Below, piece by piece: positions 21,749 through 35,300 of a stretch of 60,000 nt of DNA. The position numbers and the translations under genes are program-made. The notes under the pieces are model-generated. The model made no database searches. It was not told the DNA's origin and saw nothing but the letters and a program-made list of their open reading frames with translations. The stretch comes from Owenia fusiformis. Lineage: Eukaryota; Annelida; Polychaeta; Sabellida; Oweniidae. Location of the stretch: assembly GCA_903813345.2 (NCBI GenBank), contig CAIIXF020000010.1, positions 37,253,425 to 37,313,424 of the forward strand, read 5' to 3'. Every line of letters begins with the position of its first letter. The stretch's first letter is position 1.

Positions 21749-24700
21749 CACACACACAATAATCCAGGCTAATGTTACATTAGGCCTAGGAGGTTAAGTT
21801 ACACGTTTTTAAGAAAAATACAGTCCCGCTCTCAATCCAGTTTGCAAGGGACCTAATTACAATTATTTTCCGCATACCCTTATGTCAATCGGCCAAGTAA
21901 ATAATACGAATGGGAGGACGTTCAAGAACAAGTATTTTTCAAAAAACGTGCTGTTTGAAGACCTCAAGGGCACTTTATCACTATATTGTATTTTGGTTCC
22001 GTTTACTCTATTATCATAGTGTTGATTATTACTCATATCACAATCATCATTTCACTATTCCGTAGACTGTTTGATAAGGAAAAAGACCAGCAGTTGCGAG
22101 CGAAGCTGAGCCATGGCAAGAAACTCTGCAGGTCACAACAAAGCAGACAAACACAGATAGACGCCTTGTTACAAGTATGATGAGAAACACATGCGTTAAT
22201 AGATAAAGAGCATGCCCTGATATATTTCGTTTTAAAACAACAGTAACAACATATCAATGAAATCTAGAACTAGAACTTGATTAATACACTAGTGTCTCAA
22301 TAGTTGCAGATAAAGGTATTCACACTAAAAGCATTTATACATTTATTAATTTGATTTTTATTCACGATAAGAAACAGAAGAAATACGACTCTAGGCTATC
22401 CACTGTGAACAAGGCACTGACCGAAGACAGAAATAAATACAAGAAGACGTCACTTGGAGATTACGAAGAGTTAAAAGATACACTGAACGAAAAACTAATA
22501 AAATGCAACGCTGAACTTAAGGCAAAGAAACAAGATGAACTTCACTGCAGACCTTCGTTCATAAAGGTATAGTCGATCATTTAATCATGGAAATATATTA
22601 AACATGGATCAGCGCATAACTCACTGTAGACCATCGTACATAAAGGTACTATATAGTTGACAATTTACTGGTTATCTTGAAAATATTTAGATAGGGGTAC
22701 GCGCAGAACTAAAAATAGTTATATCACGGCCATAAATTAAATTTGGTTCAATCCTTATTCCTGCAAAAACACATTTCATGAACAGTTCGGTATCCTTTTC
22801 ATGTTTTCTTTCATCCATCAGAAAATGCAAGATTTGGGGCAGATGTATGTTGAGAGGGACTCAACGAGGATAGTACAAATCAGCGAAGAGGCAAAGAAAT
22901 ACATGAATTGCTTAGACGTTGACAGGTATGTGTACCTAAAAGTTGTAATTACTTTATATACATAATCGCAAGAATGTAACATTGATTGACTTTTTAAGTC
23001 AACTATTTATGAAATTATCAAAAGATTATAAATGTCTTTTTTCTTCAGATACACCATTGAAATGCTTAGAGAAAATGTTTTAGAAATGTCCGAAGTTATC
23101 GACAAAACAAAGATGGAGGATCGACTGACGACAGTGCTATACAAACAGTGGACATTCCCAAATGATCCTCCAGAAATGGTTAGTCTTTTGTAGTCACCAC
23201 ATCTGATTATGCAGGACTGAAATTAGCTACTGTCTTTATCTCACTGGTACATGTGGCATGTTTACGTGTTATAGGTAACTATAACTGCAGACGAGAATCT
23301 GTCAATAGAAACACATGAACCTGTTCCGGAAGGTATATCATTAAGCGTCCCCGTGTCTCATGAAGCACCGTTGACGAGAAAGCGGGGATCCTCCAAATCT
23401 CCGAGGAGAGCTGGCGCAAGATCTGTATCTCCCGTCCCTGATAGTCCCCGCACGACAGAAGTAGAAGTCCTCCTTGAGAACATAAAGAGCTCGCCACCAG
23501 CTCCACGTAAAGAGCGGTACTTTAGAAAACCATCCAATCTGACTGTGCGTGCAGATCATATGCAAAATGACCAATCCCAGATCGAAGAAATTAACGAGGT
23601 TTGCGAGAATGACGGCCACATGAGGCTCAAGCGGAAACTGACTGAGGAGCAGGTTAATTTTGATGTGTTCAGCGGTGATTCGGGCAGTGACCAAGATAAG
23701 AACCACAACGTAAAAGGAAACAACGATGCAACCATAGGTAAACAAATAGGAAATTCTACAACAAATGCTTATCAACAAGATATAAAGGCCACGACGTAAT
23801 CCACAACAATGATGCAACCAAAAACATAACAAAGTTTAAAAATTGTCGAAATTTCTACCATTAATTGCTATTTCTTTGAACAAATTTTTTAGAGCGTACA
23901 TTTTTATCTAAATTGACTTACTTAATGACTTTATTTTAGACTCCGACCTTTCCGAAAAAGAAGAAGCAATTATGCCAAAATTGAACAGTTTCGCCTGGGC
24001 AGCAGCCCCTAGTATGGAAAATAATTCATTAAATCCAAAAGCTAATGAGACGGAAAATGTCCCTGAAGTCAGTAGCGCAGTAAAGATAGGAAACCTCTTC
24101 ATGGCCAGCAAATTCAAACAGGAACCAGCACAATCCCCCGTCAGGTTCGTAGGATACGACGATGAAGCCAAACATAGTAAGACGACTACTGTGGACAAAC
24201 GATTAGCTCAAGCAGTCAAAGAACTCAACGAAACTGATAGCGACTCCGGGTCAGATCGAAATTGTGTAAAGGAAAAAAATGCATCTTTTCTGAATAGTCA
24301 ATATGTCGGTGATATGTCGAATATAAAGGTGGTAGGAATCGATTATTTCTTGGCGGAGAAACCAAATGAAATGAATATTACACCAGGTAATTATTAAAAC
24401 TGGTAGATTCAACGCTTTTTGTGTACTAAATGTAGTATTTAATTAAGAGTTAATCCTTCTAAATAATCATCCCAAATCCTTAAAAACATTCTGTAAAAAC
24501 ACGGTTCTTTATGTAATGTTGACTGATTGACAATTGTTTTTTGTTCCTTTCTACCAATTCTTCAGGATGAAATAAAATATCTTTCCAAACCTTGTTGGAA
24601 TAAAATAGCATATTTAACATTTTCTTAGCCCTCTCAATATGATAGTTATACAAAGGATATTTTGGTTGATTGAACAAAAAGTATTCAAAAATTTAAAAAA

Positions 24701-25319
24701 ACTCCCAAAATTGATAAAAATTAAGATAAACTTTTTATTTCATTGACAAGATATTTTTTCAAATCAACCAAACTTTCCTTTGTACAATTACAATATTGAG
24801 AGACCTACGCGCCTTGTGTTTATGTCATTTTGTTCCAATGAGTTCCGGATAGATGTTTCATTTCATTCCGAACATACGATACCAAGAACAAAAGACGTGT
24901 CTGATGTGTTTTCTAAAACAATATAGAGAAAAGTATATTTTTCAAATTACAGTATTTTTTACGATACACATATAGTGACATTTGCAGTCTGTCTTCACCT
25001 TGATTCACAACGTTTCAATCGTTCCAACTATAAAACCTTAAAAGTCGAAGATGGTCTGTCTTATATTTGTTGTTTGGATGGAAGACTCTCATTAAATTGG
25101 TTTACGTACCTGATTAGAATATAGAATTGCTGTTTTAAATTGCTATACCTGCAGTTGGTGTATTTATTTACAGGATTGAAACTGATTCAGACGTGTCGCG
25201 AGAACTCCTACGGTCGAGCATATGGACATACATACGGAAAGCGGTTCTCTAGCAACAAGGAAGGATTCTACCCATCCAACTGTGTAGAGGTGTACAAAAT
25301 GAAAAAACACTACGAGTAA
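20777..25319 (+). CDS. F-BAR domain protein with atypical C-terminal SH3, ten exons
   Basis: Membrane-curvature/cytoskeleton adaptor by architecture. Exons: 20777-20835, 21100-21206, 21428-21560, 22066-22174, 22372-22566, 22822-22925, 23049-23178, 23275-23737, 23940-24386, 25174-25319; GT-AG introns, matching phases, 630 codons. Residues about 10-280 are charged helices in F-BAR style (FQQRAKCQYEYARKIKSI near the start, then long Lys/Glu-rich helices). Residues about 285-560 form a polar linker rich in Ser, Pro and Arg. Residues about 564-624 read as an SH3 fold: VVGIDYFLAEKPNEMNI, then EGFYPSNCVEVYK, matching ALYDY and GLFPSNYVEV positions. The usual Trp of the binding groove is missing. I cannot assign it to PACSIN, PSTPIP, NOSTRIN or another subfamily. 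Exon 5 could instead start at 22378 (second AG), removing two residues. AATAAA at 25346. Confidence 0.85.
21674..21760. repeat. Microsatellite (ACGC/CACA)
   Basis: Runs of CA, ACGT and ACGC dinucleotide/tetranucleotide repeats in intron 3 of the F-BAR gene. Alternating purine-pyrimidine of this kind can adopt Z-DNA. Confidence 0.95.
22610..22650 (+). repeat. Duplicated exon-intron boundary after F-BAR exon 5
   Basis: ACTCACTGTAGACCATCG followed by TACATAAAG|GTACTA repeats, 79 nt downstream, the true exon 5 end ACTTCACTGCAGACCTTCG plus TTCATAAAG|GTATAG. The copy has substitutions (CAG to TAG in the coding part), so it looks like an old single duplication of the exon end with its donor. Confidence 0.75.
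24475..24945. mobile_element. Relative of the palindromic element at 27.1-27.9 kb
   Basis: Sequence in F-BAR intron 9 shares long words with both arms of the element at 27121-27870, for example ACATTCTGTAAAAACACGGT (right arm, inverted), CAATATTGAGAGACCTA and ATGTTTCATTTCATTCCGAA (left arm, inverted). The terminal TATCGATATGGTGAAC motif is missing, so this copy appears truncated. Confidence 0.75.
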
Positions 25320-26351
25320 TCATACAAAACTTATTGGACATGTATAATAAACATAATGTAGTAAGAGGTCCTCATTACCGTTTACCAAATTTAATAAGTG
25401 GTGTACGAGAATGATGGCGTAATGATAGCTGACGTCACTGCACTACTTGATGAGGTGTCCGTCAAGTTATTAAAACCAGAGGAAAGCTTCTCTTACTACG
25501 TCATCAGCGACTCGTCCCCAAGTTTATTTTCAGTATTATGAGTGCATATTAGGAAAAAAATTGAGTTTTCATACTGTTATGATAATGTTTTTTTAATGTG
25601 TGAATCAAATAAACCTCAATATACAACACATTTGTTCTCAATGGATCACCTCGACTTGTCTTGGGTACGAGTTGTCTCGGGTACGAGTTGACCAGTTACC
25701 TAGTGATTGATGAATAGTTACTGGTGACATCTGATGCGAAAGTAAACATCGAGATGCTAAAACAAAAATGGACCGGAATACAGATATTTTGAGCGCATCA
25801 CAAATTCACAATTCGCCAAAATGCTCGGGGTACCTGAAACCAAAAAGCATAGGATTTGATGTAAGTTTAATATTGATGGAATTCGACCAGACAGGAAGAC
25901 AAACATTGCCTCCAATACAAAGAATTCCATTTTGATCAAAGTCAAATGTACAAATAAACACGAGTGTAGTATCCCTATGAATTTATTTTTTTCTCGTAAA
26001 TTCTATCGACAAGACATCTTGAATTAGTTTTTAGAATTCCATTTTGATTCATCACTTCACTACATTGCATCATTGTCATAGTATAAAGTTGTAGTGTTTT
26101 CAAGGCACTTACGTCGAAAATGTGGCTTCATATCACACACATAGCAAATGTAGATCCCAAATAATCAGGTTCCATTCAAGTTTTGAATGAACGTGGATTT
26201 AATTAACTTGGATTTGGATAAAGCTTTGAACAAATAGACCAGCATAAAGGATTTAGGGTTTGCTAAAGTTATGGACTGGGACACAATGAAGATTGTCCTA
26301 AATAAGCTGACTGTACAAAACACTATTTTGCTAGAAAACATACATTTGGCA
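25320..26351. other. Region between the convergent F-BAR and stum genes
   Basis: Holds the 3' UTR of the F-BAR gene (AATAAA at 25346 and a second near 25607) and, on the minus strand, the 3' UTR of the stum-family gene. A minus-strand AATAAA (TTTATT at 25982-25987) is a possible polyadenylation signal. Nothing else recognised. Confidence 0.45.
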
Positions 26352-29300
26352 TTAGCTATGGAATTGGAGCTCCTCCGTTGGGCTCTGTTGCTCGTTATCC
26401 ACAAGCCCCGCAGTGTCTTTTTCGGGAGTATCCTTAAACTTAAGTAACAAATTTGGGATCTCTGTCGCCTTGATATCTGCCGATTGTCCATCGTTGTTTT
26501 GTTTTTCCAGAGTTTTCTCTGCATCATTTTCATGAACGATAGCTTCGTCTTGTATAATGACTTTCTCTGGAGATGGATTGAATGAAACTTTCAAGTCAGG
26601 ATTTTTCCCACTCATATCTTTCATTTCATTTTCAGAGTCAATATCAGCTGGTATAGGGCCATGTTCCGCGTCATCGTCGCTTTCAATCTCAGCTTCTGTT
26701 TTATTTTTGTTTGATTCTTCATTGAATTTGGCTAGTTCCGTCCGGAATGTACCAGTAGGCCAAGTACCAGAAAGAGAGGATTCCAATAAAGCTCCTTGAT
26801 ATTGTTGACATGGCGCGTTCTTGTTTCTCGGTTTTCTCAGCGCTGCTAAGTTGGTTTGTTCATTTCCTAGAAGAATATGAAAAGTTTAATGAATAAGAGT
26901 ATAGGAAATATCAAAACTATAAAAAATAAATAAGCAAATTCATGAATGAAAATAACTTGATGAAACATGTTAAATCCAACTTGCAAGAATTCAAAATAAA
27001 GATCACTTCTTGAAAATTTTCTAGACTCGTTTGATGTTGGCTGGAGTTAATGTTTAAGGCCCTATATAAAGATTAAACCACTTTGGCTTACATGTTATCA
27101 AAATGTGATATGTGAAAATTTTTTAAAGGAGTGGTATCGATATGGTGAACTTTTTGAACACGCCTTTCTCTTAAACCAGTCATCAAAGCAATCTGAAAAT
27201 TTTACACATCGTCAATTTAAATTTATGGTCATCTTTTGGATGGTAACCTTATAATTTTAAATATGTATAAATACGTTTCTCAATATTGTTTTAGAAAACA
27301 CATCAGACACTTTTTTTGTTCTTGGTATCATATGTTCGGAATGAAATGAAACATCTATCCTAACCTCATTGGAACAATATGACACAAACACAACGTGTTT
27401 AGGTCTCTCAATATTGTAATTGTACAAAGGAAAATTTGGTTGATTTTAAAAAAGTATCGTGTTAACGAAATAAAAGGTTTATCTTAATTTTGATCTATTT
27501 TGGGAGGTTTTGTTTTAAGTTTTTGCATACTTTTTGTAAAATCAACCAAAAGTTTCTTTGTATAACTATAATATTGAGAGGTCTAAGAAAATCTTGTATA
27601 TGCTATTCTGTTCCAACAAGTTTCGGAAAGACATTTTATTTCAGTCTCAAGAATAGGTAGAAAGGAACAAAAAACAATTGCACTAAAAAACAAAATTTTT
27701 TAACAAAAACAGTTATATAAAATATATATAAATAATTTTTGCATTAATTTGTTGCCAATCAGTCAACATTACATAAATGACCGTGTTTTTACAGAATGTT
27801 TTCAATACTTGGTTTAAGAGAAAAACATTGCTGAATTCAGTTCACCATATCGATACCCATTCTTTCAAAGAGTGTTTTTCAAGGCAAGAAATCAACTCAT
27901 TTATGCATTAAAGTGGTTCAGAGCAAATATAACATGATGTCGTAATGAAGAGCACGCCCCATGGGCCATGCACAGCTCCATATATATCCAAATAGGGCTA
28001 AAGGTGTGTTTAAAGCAAATATAACTTACGTGATGTCGTGATGAAGAGCACATCCCATGCACAGCTCCATATATATCCAAATAGGGCTAAAGGTTAGTGT
28101 TTAAAGCAAATATAACTTACGTGATGTCGTGATGAAGAGCACGCCCCATGCACAGCTCCATATATATCCAAATAGGGCTAAAGGTGTGTTTAAAGCAAAT
28201 ATAACTTACGTGATGTCGTGATGAATAGCACGCCCCACGCACAGCTCCATATATATCCAAATAGGGCTAAAGGTGAGTGTTTAAAGCAAATATAACTTAC
28301 GTGATGTCGTGATGAAGAGCACGCCCCACGCACAGCTCCATATATATCCAAATAGGGCTAAAGGTGTGTTTAAAGCAAATATAACTTACGTGATGTCGTG
28401 ATGAATAGCACGCCCCACGCACAGCTCCATATATATCCAAATAGGGCTAAAGGTGAGTGTTTAAAGCAAATATAACTTACGTGATGTCGTGATGAAGAGC
28501 ACGCCCCATGCACAGCTCCATATATATCCTAGGGCTAAAGGTGTGTTTAAAGCAAATATAACTTACGTGATGTCGTGATGAAGAGCACGCCCCATGCACA
28601 GCTCCATATATATCCAAATAGGGCTAAAGGTGTGTTTAAAGCAAATATAACTTACGTGATGTCGTAATGAAGAGCACGCCCCGTGCACAGCTCCATATAT
28701 ATCCAAATAGGGCTAAAGGTGTGTTTAAAGCAAATATAACTTACGTGATGTCACGATGAAGAGCACGCCCCATGCACAGCTCCATATATATCCAAATAGG
28801 GCTAAAGGTGTGTTTAAAGCAAATATAACTTACGTGATGTCGTGATGAAGAGCACGCCCCATGCACAGCTCCATATATTATATCCAAATAGGGCTAAAGG
28901 TGTGTTTAAAGCAAATATAACTTACGTGATGTCGTGATGAAGAGCACGCCCCATGCACAGCTCCATATATATCCAAATAGGGCTAAAGGTGTGTTTAAAC
29001 CAAATATAACTTACGTGATGTCGTGATGAAGAGTACACCCCATGCACAGCTCCATATATACCCAAATATGGCTAAAGGTGTGTTTAAAGCAAATATAACT
29101 TACGTGATGTCGTGATGAAGAGCACATCCCATGCACAGATCCATATATATCCTAGGGCTAAAGGTGTGTTTAAAGCAAATATAACTTACGTGATGAAGAG
29201 CACGCCCCATGCACAGCTCCATATATATCCAAATAGGGCTAAAGGTTAGTGTTTAAAGCAAATATAACTTACGTGATGTCGTGATGAAGAGCACGCCCCA

Positions 29301-32300
29301 TGCACAGCTCCATATATATCCAAATAGGGCTAAAGGTGTGTTTAAAGCAAATATAACTTACGTGATGTCGTGATGAAGAGTACACCCCATGCACAGCTCC
29401 ATATATACCCAAATATGGCTAAAGGTGTGTTTAAAGCAAATATAACTTACGTGATGTCGTGATGAAGAGCACGTCCCATGCACAGCTCCATATATATCCT
29501 AGGGCTAAAGGTGTGTTTAAAGCAAATATAACTTACGTGATGTCGTGATGAAGAGCACGCCCCATGCACAGCTCCATATATATCCAAATAGGGCTAAAGG
29601 TTAGTGTTTAAAGCAAATATAACTTACGTGATGTCGTGATGAATAGCACGCCCCATGCACAGCTCAATATATATCCAAATAGGGCTAAATGTGAGTGTTT
29701 AAAGCAAATATAACTTACGTGATGTCGTGATGAATAGCACGCCCCATGCACAGCTCCATATATATCCAAATAGGGCTAAAGGTGTGTTTAAAGCAAATAT
29801 AACTTACGTGATGAAGAGCACGCCCCATGCACAGCTCCATATATATCCAAATAGGGCTAAAGGTGTGTTTAAAGCAAATATAACTTACGTGATGTCGTGA
29901 TGAAGAGCACGCCCCATGCACAGCTCCATATATATCCAAATAGGGCTAAAGGTGTGTTTAAAGCAAATATAACTTACGTGATGTCGTGATGAAGAGCACG
30001 CCCCATGCACAGCTCCATATATATCCAAATAGGGCTAAAGGTGTGTTTAAAGCAAATATAACTTACGTGATGTCGTGATGAATAGCACGCCCCATGCACA
30101 GCTCCATATATATCCAAATAGGGCTAAAGGTGTGTTTAAAGCAAATATAACTTACGCGATGTCGTGATGAAGAGCACGCCCCATGCACAGCTCCATATAT
30201 ATCCAAATAGGGCTGAATGTGTGTTTAAAGCAAATATAACTTACGTGATGAAGAGCACGCCCCATGCACAGCTCCATATATATCCAAATAGGGCTAAAGG
30301 TTAGTGTTTAAAGCAAATATAACTTACGTGATGAAGAGCACGCCACATGCACAGCTCCATATATATCCAAATAGGGCTAAAGGTTAGTGTTTAAAGCAAA
30401 TATAACTTACGTGATGTCGTGATGAAGAGCACATCCCATGCACAGCTCCATATATATCCAAATAGGGCTAAAGGTTAGTGTTTAAAGCAAATATAACTTA
30501 CGTGATGTCGTGATGAAGAGCACGCCCCATGCACAGCTCCATATATATCCAAATAGGGCTAAAGGTGTGTTTAAAGCAAATATAACTTACGTGATGTCGT
30601 GATGAAGAGTACGCCCCATGCACAGCTCCATATATATCCAAATAGGGCTAAAGGTGTGTTTAAAGCAAATATAACTTACGTGATGAAGAGCACGCCCCAT
30701 GCACAGCTCCATATATATCCAAATAGGGCTAAAGGTGTGTTTAAAGCAAATATAACTTACGTGATGAAGAGCACGCCCCATGCACAGCTCCATATATATC
30801 CAAATAGGGCTAAAGGTTAGTGTTTAAAGCAAATAAACTTACGTGATGTCGTGATGAAGAGCACGCCCCATGCACAGCTCCATATATATCCAAATAGGGC
30901 TAAAGGTTAGTGTTTAAAGCAAATATAACTTACGTGATGTCGTGATGAAGAGCACGCCCCATGCACAGCTCCATATATATCCAAATAGGGCTAAAGGTTA
31001 GTGTTTAAAGCAAATATAACTTACGTGATGTCGTGATGAAGACCACATCCCATGCACAGCTCCATATATATCCAAATAGGGCTAAAGGTGTAATATATAA
31101 AGCAAATATAACTTACGTGATGTCGTGATGAAGAGCACGCCACATGCACAGCTCCATATATATTCAAATAGGGCTAAAGGTGTGTTTAAAGCAAATATAA
31201 CTTACGTGATGTCGTGATGAAGAGCACGCCCCATGCACAGCTCCATATATTATATCCAAATAGGGCTGAAGGTGTGTTTAAAGCAAATATAACTTACGTG
31301 ATGTCGTGATGAAGAGCACGCCCCATGCACAGCTCCATATATATCCAAATATGGCTAAAGGTGTGTTTAAAGCAAATATAACTTACGTGATGTCGTGATG
31401 AAGAGCACATCCCATGCACAGATCCATATATATCCAAATAGGGCTAAAGGTTAGTGTTTAAAGCAAATATAACTTACGTGATGTCGTGATGAAGACCACA
31501 TCCCATGCACAGCTCCATATATATCCAAATAGGGCTAAAGGTGTGTTTAAAGCAAATATAACTTACGTGATGTCGTGATGAAGAGCACGCCCCATGCACA
31601 GCTCCATATATATCCAAATAGGGCTAAAGGTGAGTGTTTAAAGCAAATATAACTTACGTGATGTCGTGATGAAGAGCACGCCCCACGCACAGCTCCATAT
31701 ATATCCAAATAGGGCTAAAGGTTAGTGTTTAAAGCAAATATAACTTACGTGATATCACGATGAAGAGCACGCCCCATGCACAGCTCCATATATATCCAAA
31801 TAGGGCTAAAGGTTAGTGTTTGAAGCAAATATAACTTACGTGATGTCGTGATGAAGAGCACGCCCCATGCACAGCTCCATATATATCCAAATAGGGCTAA
31901 AGGTGTGTTTAAAGCAAATATAACTTACGTGATGTCGTAATGAAGAGCACGCCCCGTGCACAGCTCCATATATATCCAAATAGGGCTAAAGGTGTGTTTA
32001 AAGCAAATATAACTTACGTGATGTCGTGATGAAGAGCACGCCCCATGCACAGCTCCATATATATCCAAATAGGGCTAAAGGTGTGTTTAAAGCAAATATA
32101 ACTTACGTGATGTCGTGATGAAGAGCACGCCCCATGCACAGCTCCATATATATCCTAGGGCTAAAGGTTAGTGTTTAAAGCAAATATAACTTACGTGATG
32201 TCGTGATGAAGAGCACGCCCCATGCACAGCTCCATATATATCCAAATATGGCTAAAGGTGTGTTTAAAGCAAATATAACTTACGTGATGTCGTGATGAAG

Positions 32301-35300
32301 AGCACATCCCATGCACAGATCCATATATATCCAAATAAGGCTAAAGGTGTGTTTAAAGCAAATATAACTTACGTGATGTCGTGATGAAGAGCACGCCCCA
32401 TGCACAGCTCAATATATATCCAAATAGGGCTAAAGGTGTGTTTAAAGCAAATATAACTTACGTGATGTCACGATGAAGAGCACGCCCCGTGCACAGCTCC
32501 ATATATATCCAAATATGGCTAAAGGCTAGTGTTTAAAGCAAATAAACTTACGTGATGTCGTGATGAAGAGCACGCCCCATGCACAGCTCCATATATATCC
32601 AAATAGGGCTGAAGGTGTGTTTAAAGCAAATATAACTTACGTGATGTCGTGATGAAGAGCACGCCCCATGCACAGCTCTATATATATCCAAATATGGCTA
32701 AAGGTGTGTTTAAAGCAAATATAACTTACGTGATGTCGTGATGAAGAGCACGCCCCATGCACAGCTCCATATATATCCAAATAGGGCTAAAGGTTAGTGT
32801 TTAAAGCAAATATAACTTACGTGATGTCGTGATGAAGAGCACGCCCCATGCACAGCTCCATATATATCCAAATAGGACTAAAGGTGTGTTTAAAGCAAAT
32901 ATAACTTACGTGATGTCGTGATGAAGAGCACGCCCCATGCACAGCTCCATATATATCCAAATAGGGCTAAAGGTGAGTGTTTAAAGCAAATATAACTTAC
33001 GTGATGTCGTGATGAAGAGCACGCCCCATGCACAGCTCCATATATATCCAAATAGGGCTAAAGGTGTGTTTAAAGCAAATATAACTTACGTGATGTCGTG
33101 ATGAAGAGCACGCCCCATGCACAGCTCCATATATATCCAAATAGGGCTAAAGGTGTGTTTAAAGCAAATATAACTTACGTGATGTCGTGATGAAGAGCAC
33201 GCCCCATGCACAGCTCCATATATATCCAAATAGGGCTAAAGGTGTGTTTAAAGCAAATATAACTTACGTGATGTCGTGATGAAGAGCACGCCCCATGCAC
33301 AGCTCCATATATATCCAAATAGGGCTAAAGGTGTGTTTAAAGCAAATATAACTTACGTGATGTCGTGATGAATAGCACGCCCCATGCACAGCTCCATATA
33401 TATCCAAATAGGGCTAAAGGTGTGTTTAAAGCAAATATAACTTACGCGATGTCGTGATGAAGAGCACGCCCCATGCACAGCTCCATATATATCCAAATAG
33501 GGCTGAATGTGTGTTTAAAGCAAATATAACTTACGTGATGAAGAGCACGCCCCATGCACAGCTCCATATATCCAAATAGGGCTAAAGGTTAGTGTTTAAA
33601 GCAAATATAACTTACGTGATGAAGAGCACGCCACATGCACAGCTCCATATATATCCAAATAGGGCTAAAGGTTAGTGTTTAAAGCAAATATAACTTACGT
33701 GATGTCGTGATGAAGAGCACATCCCATGCACAGCTCCATATATATCCAAATAGGGCTAAAGGTTAGTGTTTAAAGCAAATATAACTTACGTGATGTCGTG
33801 ATGAAGAGCACGCCCCATGCACAGCTCCATATATCCAAATAGGGCTAAAGGTGTGTTTAAAGCAAATATAACTTACGTGATGAAGAGCACGCCCCATGCA
33901 CAGCTCCATATATATCCAAATAGGGCTAAAGGTTAGTGTTTAAAGCAAATAAACTTACGTGATGTCGTGATGAAGAGCACGCCCCATGCACAGCTCCATA
34001 TATATCCAAATAGGGCTAAAGGTTAGTGTTTAAAGCAAATATAACTTACGTGATGTCGTGATGAAGAGCACGCCCCATGCACAGCTCCATATATATCCAA
34101 ATAGGGCTAAAGGTTAGTGTTTAAAGCAAATATAACTTACGTGATGTCGTGATGAAGACCACATCCCATGCACAGCTCCATATATATCCAAATAGGGCTA
34201 AAGGTGTAATATATAAAGCAAATATAACTTACGTGATGTCGTGATGAAGAGCACGCCACATGCACAGCTCCATATATATTCAAATAGGGCTAAAGGTGTG
34301 TTTAAAGCAAATATAACTTACGTGATGTCGTGATGAAGAGCACGCCCCATGCACAGCTCCATATATTATATCCAAATAGGGCTGAAGGTGTGTTTAAAGC
34401 AAATATAACTTACGTGATGTCGTGATGAAGAGCACGCCCCATGCACAGCTCCATATATATCCAAATATGGCTAAAGGTGTGTTTAAAGCAAATATAACTT
34501 ACGTGATGTCGTGATGAAGAGCACATCCCATGCACAGATCCATATATATCCAAATAGGGCTAAAGGTTAGTGTTTAAAGCAAATATAACTTACGTGATGT
34601 CGTGATGAAGACCACATCCCATGCACAGCTCCATATATATCCAAATAGGGCTAAAGGTGTGTTTAAAGCAAATATAACTTACGTGATGTCGTGATGAAGA
34701 GCACGCCCCATGCACAGCTCCATATATATCCAAATAGGGCTAAAGGTGAGTGTTTAAAGCAAATATAACTTACGTGATGTCGTGATGAAGAGCACGCCCC
34801 ACGCACAGCTCCATATATATCCAAATAGGGCTAAAGGTTAGTGTTTAAAGCAAATATAACTTACGTGATATCACGATGAAGAGCACGCCCCATGCACAGC
34901 TCCATATATCCAAATAGGGCTAAAGGTTAGTGTTTGAAGCAAATATAACTTACGTGATGTCGTGATGAAGAGCACGCCCCATGCACAGCTCCATATATAT
35001 CCAAATAGGGCTAAAGGTGTGTTTAAAGCAAATATAACTTACGTGATGTCGTAATGAAGAGCACGCCCCGTGCACAGCTCCATATATATCCAAATAGGGC
35101 TAAAGGTGTGTTTAAAGCAAATATAACTTACGTGATGTCGTGATGAAGAGCACGCCCCATGCACAGCTCCATATATATCCAAATAGGGCTAAAGGTGTGT
35201 TTAAAGCAAATATAACTTACGTGATGTCGTGATGAAGAGCACGCCCCATGCACAGCTCCATATATATCCTAGGGCTAAAGGTTAGTGTTTAAAGCAAATA

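Noticed and set aside
23341-23832. Minus-strand open frame of 163 codons with hydrophobic stretches
   Set aside because: Antisense shadow of F-BAR exon 8, which has matching splice sites and phases.
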